Source: JAKFWF01 sp963732635
GTDB lineage: Bacteria > Pseudomonadota > Alphaproteobacteria > Rhizobiales > Hyphomicrobiaceae
Direction: 5' to 3'
NCBI GenBank assembly: GCA_963732635.1
Contig: CAVTAL010000024.1
Coordinates: 62,001-126,000 of the forward strand
Length of the DNA stretch: 64,000 bases
The translations under genes were made by a program, and so were the position numbers. Shown one piece after another: positions 50,024-57,373 of the stretch; positions within the stretch are counted from its first letter, which is position 1, and every line of letters starts with the position of its first letter. The notes under the pieces are model-generated. The model worked only from the letters and a program-made list of their open reading frames with translations, had not been told where the DNA came from and did no database searches.

Positions 50024-50870
50024 TCAATGCGCCATCAGTACGGGCACCGTCATGTGCTTCAGGACGTGACGCGTCGCGCCGCCGAATATGAATTCGCGCA
50101 GGCGGGAGTGGCCGTAGCAGCCCATTACCAGCAGATCCGATGAATTTCGCGCGACGCAGCTTAGCAACGCCTCGCCGACGCCACGTGGGCGCGGCTCATG
50201 GTCCGCAAGAGTGCAACTGACGCCGTGCCGATTGAGCGCGGCGCGCAGCCGATCGATCGAAGCATCGCTCAACGCCGAGCCTTCGCCTTCGTCCTTGATC
50301 GCGACAATCTTCACTTCGTCGGCCGAGCGCAGCAGGTCGAGTGCGTCGAAGATCACTCGCGCAGCCTCGCGGCGTCCGTTCCATGCCAGCAGGATTCGCC
50401 GCCCCACCATAGCTGACCGGGCCATTTTCGGCACCACCACGACCGGGCGTCCACTTTCGATGATCAGGTGAATCGGCGATGTCGAACTGCTCCGATCTCG
50501 GCGCATCGCGATCGGCCTGACCGGCGACGATGAGATCGGCGGCGCAAGCGGTCTCGAGCATCTTGGCTGCAACCGTCGTCGCCCAGGCGTCATGTTGTTG
50601 CCAGTGCGCCTCGATGCCAGCGTTTGCCGCCCGCTGCTGGAACAGCATCTGCATCCGGAGGCACTCGTTGATGTAAGCGCGGCGGTAGTCTTCGAGCAGC
50701 ACAGGCGCTGGCACGTCCGGCAACCCTAAGGCGGCAATGATCGGCGGCGGTAGCACTGCGACGCCAATCAGTTGAGCCTTGGCGCTTCGAGACAAGGCGA
50801 TCGCAACATCGAGCAATCCATCGGCACGCACCATGTCCGACATATGAACGACGATTGTTCGAATGGGCAT
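50024..50870 (-). CDS. universal stress protein, tandem UspA (one frame break)
   Basis: A protein of about 281 residues made of two Usp domains. The first starts MPIRTIVVHMSDMVRADGLL, and the second has VGRRILLAWNGRREAARVIF and the ATP-site-like end LLVMGCYGHSRLREFIFGGA. The frame breaks near 50475, between APRSEQFDIADS and LIIESGRPVVVVP. It lies 70 bases downstream of another Usp gene on the same strand, so both may be expressed from the promoter with the FixK/FNR site at 51561. It is a close paralog of the products at 51.8 and 60.2 kb. Confidence 0.88.
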
Positions 50871-50940
50871 GACGACGCTCACATTCACGGCCGCAATGGT
50901 CGCGACGACGGTGATACTTCTATCGAAGCAATGCCTCAGA

Positions 50941-51379
50941 TCAGCGGCAGATCAGCACCGGCACCGAACTGTGGGTCACGACATTGTTGGCCTGGCTGCC
51001 CAGCAGTACGCGCGACAAGCCACGACGACCGTGCGACGACATTACGATCAGATCGCAACTACGCGCCTTGGCCGTTTCGACGATGCCTTCGGCCGGCACT
51101 CTGTCCTTTACGTGCAGGGTGTCGCAGGCAATGCCCTGTTTGGTGGCCGAGTTCGGCCAGACCGGCCAAGACCTTCGCCGCATTGGACGCAGCCTGATCC
51201 TCGTACTCCTTGACCGGAAATGAGATCGCCATCTCACCAGACACATACGACGTCCACGGCTCGGTCACCGTCACCAGCAGCACCTTGGCGCCAAGCGCCT
51301 TTGCCAGCGCGAAGCCCTGGTCGACGCCCTTCTGCGCCAAAGCCGAACCATCCGTCGCAATTAGAATGTTCTTGAACAC
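50941..51379 (-). CDS. universal stress protein, single UspA domain (one frame break)
   Basis: A protein of about 145 residues with one Usp domain: FKNILIATDGSALAQKGVDQ at the start and CDLIVMSSHGRRGLSRVLLG with the ATP-binding loop near the end. The frame breaks near 51150, between VLAGLAELG and ATKQGIACDTLHV. I choose the GTG at 51379 because the Usp fold begins directly after it. It is the first gene of a minus-strand unit; a TTGA-N6-TCAA site lies 182 bases upstream. Confidence 0.88.
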
Positions 51380-51560
51380 GCCGGTTACTCCCTGTTTGCG
51401 TCCGCGAAACGAGCCCACAGCCCGCGCTTGTCGACCAGTTCCCGTCGACCTGGAATGGCCCACTGATACGTCCGGACTCGAGCGCAGCGGATCGAGGTAA
51501 AATTTGCACAAGGGCCCGGTCTCTTCACGCCCTCGTTAGATGGATCCAGCTTCGGGCACA

Positions 51561-51574
51561 TTGATCGCCATCAA
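51561..51574. promoter_or_regulatory. FixK/FNR-type site in front of minus-strand usp genes
   Basis: TTGATCGCCATCAA is a full TTGAT-N4-ATCAA palindrome, the FixK/FNR/Anr recognition pattern. In minus-strand direction a TCTAAC element (51535-51540) lies at about the right distance for a -10. This would place the start near 51526 and give a leader of roughly 145 bases before the GTG at 51379. It is 228 bases from the plus-strand usp gene, which has its own site. Confidence 0.7.
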
Positions 51575-51711
51575 GCCACCCGCTCCTTGCTCAATTTTTC
51601 CGTACGTTTTCATGCCGTTAATGGCAGTGAGTGCTATCGCAGAGATCCGTCCTAATGCGCACCTTTACTTCTCCCGCCAGATTGAAACTGCAGTTATGGG
51701 AGCGACTGAAG

Positions 51712-51725
51712 TTGATCACGATCAA
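51712..51725. promoter_or_regulatory. FixK/FNR-type site in front of the usp-kinase-acyl-CoA synthetase genes
   Basis: TTGATCACGATCAA is a perfect TTGAT-N4-ATCAA palindrome centred at 51718.5. For a class II activator (-41.5) this predicts transcription from about 51760; CTATCA at 51750-51755 is in -10 position. The ATG at 51789 then has a leader of about 29 bases, and the longer reading frame back to 51540 is excluded. Confidence 0.75.
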
Positions 51726-51788
51726 GGCGTGCAATGGTTTCAATTCGCACGCTATCAGCGAGGTTGGGATGCAAGGGCCGTGAATTCG

Positions 51789-52640
51789 ATGATGCCGTAC
51801 AAGACCATTCTGTTACACGCCAGCTGCGAACGGCGGTTCCAGAGCCAGCTTGCCATCGGCGTCGACCTCGCGGCCAGGTTTCGCTCGCACGTCGTCGGTT
51901 TGGCGGTCGTGCCCCCGGCGATCACCGTTCCTACGGGCGTACCCGGCGTTTCGGACGTCTTCACCGTCGACAGGCATCGGGCAGCATTCCGCGACGAAGC
52001 GCTGCGCATGAAGGCGATTTTCGATCGAGGCGTCGACAGCCCAAACATTTCAGCCGAGTGGATTCTCACTGATGCAGCCGGCATCGGCTGTGACGCGGTC
52101 GTCAACGATCACGCGCATTCTGCTGATCTCATCGTGTCGGGACCGATCAAAATGGGGCCAAAGGATGCGAATGGCTCCAATATGACTGAGCGACTGATCC
52201 TGGGATCTGGACGCCCGGTCCTCGTGGCGCCGCGGTCGAATACATTTCCATCGCCGATCGGCGGCCGCGTTCTGGTGGCGTGGAACGGCAAACGGGAAGC
52301 GACCAGAGCCGCGTTCGATGCCCTGCCGATTCTGCGGCAAGCAACCTACGTCAAGGTGCTATCGATCAGCGACAGCAAGGGAGATCGCGAGCAGCAGGTG
52401 AACTCGCCTGAACAGCTGTGCAAGATCTTCGCTCGCCACGATGTCCGCGCGAAATCGGAAGTCATCGCCCTGCCTGGGGCCGATATCGGCAGCGCCTTGA
52501 TGTCCGCCATCAAGGCCGAGGCTGCGGACCTGCTGGTGATGGGGTGCTATGGTCGTCCACGCCTGTTTGAATACGCGCTCGGCGGCGCCACGCGCTTCGT
52601 ACTGCACGAAACGCCGATACCAGTGTTGATGTCGCATTGA
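51789..52640 (+). CDS. universal stress protein, tandem UspA
   Basis: A 283-residue protein with two Usp domains: MMPYKTILLHASCERRFQSQ at the start of the first, GGRVLVAWNGKREATRAAFD at the start of the second and LLVMGCYGRPRLFEYALGGA near the end. ATG 51789 (or 51792) lies downstream of a FixK/FNR-type site and a -10-like element, which decides against the 83-residue upstream extension. It heads a plus-strand unit with the kinase-like and acyl-CoA synthetase genes. Frame intact. Confidence 0.9.
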   Translation: MMPYKTILLHASCERRFQSQLAIGVDLAARFRSHVVGLAVVPPAITVPTGVPGVSDVFTVDRHRAAFRDEALRMKAIFDRGVDSPNISAEWILTDAAGIGCDAVVNDHAHSADLIVSGPIKMGPKDANGSNMTERLILGSGRPVLVAPRSNTFPSPIGGRVLVAWNGKREATRAAFDALPILRQATYVKVLSISDSKGDREQQVNSPEQLCKIFARHDVRAKSEVIALPGADIGSALMSAIKAEAADLLVMGCYGRPRLFEYALGGATRFVLHETPIPVLMSH

Positions 52641-52696
52641 ACAGCATCTAGTACGCTTCGGCGCGGTGCATATCGTCTAGCGCGGAGCAATGCCCC

Positions 52697-54283
52697 ATGG
52701 ACGAACAGTCCGATGTGATTGCGTTCCTGAAGTCGCCGGCGGCTCATGGCGGCGGTGCAGTGACGGTCGATCTGCTGCAGACGCACGGCGCGTTGGTATT
52801 CCTGGCCGGTTCGCATGCCTACAAGATCAAGCGCGCGGTGCGCTATTCCTACATGGACTTCTCGACGCTGGCACTACGTCGAGCGGCCATCGAGCGCGAG
52901 ATGGAGATCAACCGGCCGCACGCGCCACAGATCTATCTCGGTGTCGTGCCGATCACCCGCGAGGCCGACGGACGCCTGCGGATCAACGGCCTCGGAATGC
53001 CAGTCGAGTGGGCGGTCCACATGCGCCGCTTCGATCAGGCCGACCTGTTGAGCGCGATAGTTGATCGGGGTGGGATATCGCCGCCACTGGCACGGCAGCT
53101 CGCCGATGCGGTACGCGCAAGCCATCAACTCGCCCCCCGCGTTCGCGACGACCATGCCGATGACCGGATGCGCCGAATTGCAACCGACCTCGCAGCCAAC
53201 CTCGCGCTAGTTGATCACGCGCTGGCGTCCTTCCAGCATGAGGCATTTCGAGCGGCGGTCGCCCTGCAGCTCGATCGCGCGGCGCCGATACTGCGCGCAC
53301 GCGGCGCCGCTGGCCTCGTCGCGCGCTGCCACGGCGACTTACATCTCAACAACATCGTGCTGTGGCACGGCACGCCGACGCTGTTCGATGCGATCGAGTT
53401 CGACGAAGATCTCGCGACCATCGACATGCTGTATGACCTCGCCTTCCTGCTGATGGATCTCGATCATCGCCAGCATCGCGAGATTGCCAACATAGTGTTG
53501 AACCGCTACCTCGCCCGATCGGATACGGATCTCGACGTCGAGGGACTGGCGGCGCTGCCGCTGTTCCTTGGATTGCGTAGCGCCATTCGCGGATTGGTCA
53601 CCGCCCAGCGTGCGTTGCTTCAACCCGATGATACCGGCACCCATGATCGTGACCTGAAGGCGGCGGGTGCCAGCCTCGACGACGCGATGCGCTACCTGTC
53701 ACCCGGCCCGCCACAGCTGGTCGCGGTCGGCGGCTTCTCCGGCTCCGGCAAGACGACGCTGGCAGCATCCCTCGCACCTCATCTCGATCCAGCCCCCGGC
53801 GCGTTGCATATCCGCACCGACCTCGAGCGGAAGTCCCTGTTCGGGGTGGCTGAAACCGAGCGGCTGCCACCGGACAGTTACACCAAGGACGTGTCCGACC
53901 GGATCTACGCACTGGTCATGGACAAGGCACGCCGGGCGCTGGCGGCTGGTCATTCCGTGGTCGTCGACGCGGTCTTCTCGGATTGCGGCGAACGCGACGC
54001 CATCGCGGCGCTGGCAAAAGTCGCCGGCGCCGCTTTCACCGGGCTCTGGTTGAGCGCACCACCCGAGGTCCTGAAGGCCCGTGTCGCCGCGCGCCAGGAC
54101 GATGCGTCGGATGCCACCGCCGATGTCGTCGAACAGCAACTTCGGCGTGGTAGTGGTGCAATCGGTTGGCAAACCGTCGATGCTAACGGAACGTCTGCGT
54201 CAACCAGGAGTTTGGCCTTGAAGCTGGTCGCCCCGGCCGGCCGCACTGGCGCACCCACCGACCTCGGAGCCAGCGAACAATGA
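52697..54283 (+). CDS. bifunctional aminoglycoside-phosphotransferase-like / P-loop kinase protein
   Basis: A 528-residue fusion. Residues 1 to about 330 are an APH-like kinase domain: VFLAGSHAYKIKRAVRYSYM (lysine strand), the catalytic loop VARCHGDLHLNNIVLWHG and a metal-site stretch FDAIEFDEDLATIDMLYDLA. From about 345 a P-loop kinase domain follows with AVGGFSGSGKTTLAASLAPH and VVVDAVFSDCGERDAI. The natural substrate is unknown; antibiotic resistance is not implied. It lies 56 bases after a usp gene and overlaps the next gene by four bases (ATGA). Confidence 0.88.
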   Translation: MDEQSDVIAFLKSPAAHGGGAVTVDLLQTHGALVFLAGSHAYKIKRAVRYSYMDFSTLALRRAAIEREMEINRPHAPQIYLGVVPITREADGRLRINGLGMPVEWAVHMRRFDQADLLSAIVDRGGISPPLARQLADAVRASHQLAPRVRDDHADDRMRRIATDLAANLALVDHALASFQHEAFRAAVALQLDRAAPILRARGAAGLVARCHGDLHLNNIVLWHGTPTLFDAIEFDEDLATIDMLYDLAFLLMDLDHRQHREIANIVLNRYLARSDTDLDVEGLAALPLFLGLRSAIRGLVTAQRALLQPDDTGTHDRDLKAAGASLDDAMRYLSPGPPQLVAVGGFSGSGKTTLAASLAPHLDPAPGALHIRTDLERKSLFGVAETERLPPDSYTKDVSDRIYALVMDKARRALAAGHSVVVDAVFSDCGERDAIAALAKVAGAAFTGLWLSAPPEVLKARVAARQDDASDATADVVEQQLRRGSGAIGWQTVDANGTSASTRSLALKLVAPAGRTGAPTDLGASEQ

Positions 54284-56964
54284 CCGTCCGCAACCTTGAG
54301 TTTCTGCTGGCTCCGAAATCCGTTGCCTTGATCGGGGCCAGCCCGGAGCCCGGCTCGATTGGACGCATCATCGCTGCCAACCTGATCGGCAGTGGCTTCA
54401 CGGGTCCGGTCTGGCTGGTCAATCCGAAGCACACTTCGATCGACGGCCAACCTTGCTACAATTCCGTGGCGCACCTCCCAGGCGTGCCCGATCTGGCCGT
54501 CATCGCCACACCACCGGCCACCATTCCCCGCCTGATCGACGAACTCGGCGCCAAGGGCACCCGCGCGGTTGTCGTCATTTCGGCCGGCGTGACCGCGCCG
54601 CTGCGGCAAGCGATGCTCAACGCGGCGCGGCCCCATCTGCTGCGTATCCAGGGCCCGAACTGCCTCGGCCTGATGCTGCCGCCGATCGCGCTCAATGCCA
54701 GCTTCTGTCATCGCAGTCCGCTCGCCGGCGATTTAGCGTTGGTTTCGCAATCGGGCGCACTGATCACCGGCATCGTCGACTGGTCCGCCAGCCGCGGCAT
54801 CGGCTTTTCGCATATCGTGTCGCTGGGTGACATGGCCGACGTCGACTTCGGCGACACCCTCGACTATCTGGCCAGCGACACGCGGAGTCGCGCCATCCTG
54901 CTCTACATCGAGCAACTGACCCATGCGGCGAAGTTCATGTCGGCGGCGCGCCGTGCCGCCCGCTCGAAACCCGTCATCGTCATCAAGTCGGGACGACACG
55001 CAGAGGGCGCCCGCGCCGCACTATCGCACACCGGCGCACTGGCCGGTGCCGATGCCGCCTACGAGGCGGCCTTCCGGCGCGCCGGGCTCGTTCGGGTCAA
55101 CGAATTACAGGACTTGTTCAACGCCGCCGAGATGCTGTCGCGCCAGCCTCGCCTCGACGGCGAGCGGTTGATGATACTGACCAACGGCGGCGGCGCCGGT
55201 GTGCTTGCCGCCGACCGGCTGGCGGACCTCGGCGGCATGCTCGCCAAACTGCCACCGTCGACGACCGCCGCGCTCGACGCCGTCCTGCCGCCGACATGGT
55301 CGCGCAACAACCCGGTCGACATTGTTGGCGACGCCGATGGCCGGCGCTACACCGCAGCACTCGATGTGCTGCTCGAAGCTGGCGATGCCGACGCCATCCT
55401 GGTGATGAACTGTCCGACCGCACTCGCCTCCAGCACGGACATCGCCCGCGCCGTCATCGCCAGCACGACCAACCGGCGCGCCGCCGGAAAGCCGGCGCGG
55501 CCACTGCTGACAAACTGGCTCGGCGACGATGCCGCCGCGCCCGCCCGCCAGCTTTTCGCCGACGAGCAGATCGCGACGTTCGACACGCCGGCGTCGGCGA
55601 TCGAAGGCTTCATGCAGCTCGTCCGTTACGCGCGCGCCCAGGACGAACTGATGCGGACGCCACCGCCGATGCCACCCGGCTTGACGTTCGACGCCGATGC
55701 CGCGCATGCCATCATCGGCCGTTCGCTGGCACGCGGGCAAACCATGCTGTCCGAAATCGACGCCAAGGCGCTGCTTGCGGCCTACGGCATCCCGATTGTC
55801 GAGACCGCGATCGCCCGCACCGCCGAAGACGCCGCCGTGATCGCGCGCGCCCAACTGGCGAACAACAAATCCTGCGTCATTAAGATCCTATCCGACGACA
55901 TCACCCACAAGTCCGACGTCGGTGGCGTCCGACTGGGGCTCGAGACGCCCGACATCGTCCGTGCGGCTGCGAGCGAAATGCTCGAACGCATTGCGAAATC
56001 ACACCCGACGGCACGCATCGAAGGCGTCACGGTGCAGCCGATGATCCGCCGCCCGCGCGCGCACGAGTTGCTGATCGGCATGAGCGATGACGCGACCTTC
56101 GGGCCGATGCTGATGTTCGGCGCTGGCGGCACGGCGGTCGAAGTCCTGCGCGACACTGCACAGGCGCTGCCGCCGCTCGACCTTGAGCTTGCGCGCGACA
56201 TGATGCGACAGACACGCATCCAACGCCTGCTCGACGGCTATCGCGACCGGCCGAAGGCGGACCTCGACGCCATCGCGCTGACGCTGGTGAAAGTCGGTGC
56301 CATGGTCATCGCCCATCCCGAAATCCGCGAGATCGACATCAATCCCCTGCTGGCGGACGAGAGCGGCGTGATTGCGCTCGACGCCCGTGTGCGCGTGGCC
56401 GGACCAGATGCGCCGGCGCGCCGGCCGCTGTCGATCAAGCCCTATCCGGTGCAGTGGGAGCGGCGCGACACGCTGGCGGGCGTCGGCGGCATCCTGCTGC
56501 GGCCGATCCGCCCCGAGGACGAGCATCTCTATGCCGAGCTGATCAAGCGACTGACGCCGAACGATATGCGCATGCGGTTCTTCATCAACCGGCCGCACTG
56601 GTCGCACAAGCTCATCGCGAACCTGACGCAGATCGACTACGCGCGGGAGATGGCCTTCGTCGCCATCGACGAAGGCAACGGTGCACTGCTGGGCGTCGCT
56701 CGCCTGATCGCCGATCCGGATTTCCAGCGCGCCGAGTATGCCATCATCGTGGCCTCCGACCTCAAGGGGCGCGGGCTGGGATGGCGGCTGATGCAGCACC
56801 TCATCGAATACGCGCGCAGGGAGGGGCTGGCCGAGCTTTATGGCGACGTGCTCGCTGACAACGCAACGATGCTGCGGATGTGCCAGGAACTAGGCTTCAA
56901 GGCCACCGACGTTGCTGGCGATGCCGGCGTCAGGCGGGTAACACTCAAACTGGGCGATGCCTGA
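54280..56964 (+). CDS. ADP-forming acyl-CoA synthetase fused to GNAT acetyltransferase
   Basis: An 894-residue fusion protein. The CoA-binding domain opens with SVALIGASPEPGSIGRIIAA. The succinyl-CoA-ligase-like part has IQGPNCLGLMLPPIALNASF and the phospho-histidine region GRHAEGARAALSHTGALAGA. The ATP-grasp part contains ALLAAYGIPIVETAIARTAE and CVIKILSDDITHKSDVGGVR. The last about 170 residues are a GNAT domain (IRPEDEHLYAELIKRLTPND, DLKGRGLGWRLMQHLIEYAR). This is the Pat/PatZ layout, in which the GNAT part acetylates enzymes such as acetyl-CoA synthetase. The catalytic histidine is retained, so the synthetase half may be active. Confidence 0.92.
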   Translation: MTVRNLEFLLAPKSVALIGASPEPGSIGRIIAANLIGSGFTGPVWLVNPKHTSIDGQPCYNSVAHLPGVPDLAVIATPPATIPRLIDELGAKGTRAVVVISAGVTAPLRQAMLNAARPHLLRIQGPNCLGLMLPPIALNASFCHRSPLAGDLALVSQSGALITGIVDWSASRGIGFSHIVSLGDMADVDFGDTLDYLASDTRSRAILLYIEQLTHAAKFMSAARRAARSKPVIVIKSGRHAEGARAALSHTGALAGADAAYEAAFRRAGLVRVNELQDLFNAAEMLSRQPRLDGERLMILTNGGGAGVLAADRLADLGGMLAKLPPSTTAALDAVLPPTWSRNNPVDIVGDADGRRYTAALDVLLEAGDADAILVMNCPTALASSTDIARAVIASTTNRRAAGKPARPLLTNWLGDDAAAPARQLFADEQIATFDTPASAIEGFMQLVRYARAQDELMRTPPPMPPGLTFDADAAHAIIGRSLARGQTMLSEIDAKALLAAYGIPIVETAIARTAEDAAVIARAQLANNKSCVIKILSDDITHKSDVGGVRLGLETPDIVRAAASEMLERIAKSHPTARIEGVTVQPMIRRPRAHELLIGMSDDATFGPMLMFGAGGTAVEVLRDTAQALPPLDLELARDMMRQTRIQRLLDGYRDRPKADLDAIALTLVKVGAMVIAHPEIREIDINPLLADESGVIALDARVRVAGPDAPARRPLSIKPYPVQWERRDTLAGVGGILLRPIRPEDEHLYAELIKRLTPNDMRMRFFINRPHWSHKLIANLTQIDYAREMAFVAIDEGNGALLGVARLIADPDFQRAEYAIIVASDLKGRGLGWRLMQHLIEYARREGLAELYGDVLADNATMLRMCQELGFKATDVAGDAGVRRVTLKLGDA

Positions 56965-56988
56965 GCACTTATCCGCCCTCGCACATCC

Positions 56989-57264
56989 TCACGGTACGCG
57001 CGGGCGAGCTTCGGGATGATCGCGCAGGAAGTGATGCAGCACGTGCAAATTCGTCTGCACTTTCTCAAAATCGCCGCAGGCCTGGGCCCGACGAACGTCA
57101 TCGACGATCATGTCGCGAATCTTATCTGCGCCGTGCTTGCGATGCAGCAAGTACTGGGCGAGCGCGGCGGCGGCTATTTCCGGAATGTGCTCATGCTCGG
57201 CGATTGCCCGAACTTCCTCCTCGCTCAGGCCGCAGAGTGCGATGCAGTCGTGCATGCTGATCAT
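56989..57264 (-). CDS. small conserved-looking soluble protein, unknown
   Basis: A 91-residue protein starting MISMHDCIALCGLSEEEVRA, with GAGGTGG nine bases before the ATG; this is better than the in-frame ATG at 57297, which has no such site. The rest is helical and histidine-rich (IAEHEHIPEIAAAALAQYLL, VQTNLHVLHHFLRDHPEARP). No domain recognised. It has its own FixK/FNR-type site upstream and lies directly downstream of the metal ATPase gene, so it may be part of the same response. Confidence 0.7.
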   Translation of the reverse strand: MISMHDCIALCGLSEEEVRAIAEHEHIPEIAAAALAQYLLHRKHGADKIRDMIVDDVRRAQACGDFEKVQTNLHVLHHFLRDHPEARPRVP

Positions 57265-57343
57265 GACACCCACCTCAACGTTCAGGCGATTCTCCATCCC
57301 GTCCGGCCACCATGACAGTCTGGTGACAACCGAAAGTACAGCA

Positions 57344-57357
57344 TTGATCCGGCTCAA
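57344..57357. promoter_or_regulatory. FixK/FNR-type site in front of the 91-residue protein gene
   Basis: TTGATCCGGCTCAA keeps both TTGA and TCAA halves with six bases between; the inner flanking pair departs from perfect symmetry. It lies between the ATPase stop (57374) and the small gene start (57264). A class II start site would fall near 57309, leaving a leader of about 45 bases. Confidence 0.55.
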
Positions 57358-57373
57358 TATGCAAGCAGCCAGC

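Noticed and set aside
51540..51788. In-frame extension of the plus-strand usp gene by 83 codons
   Set aside because: It would run through two FixK/FNR-type sites and a -10-like element, and Usp domains begin directly with the hydrophobic strand found at 51789.
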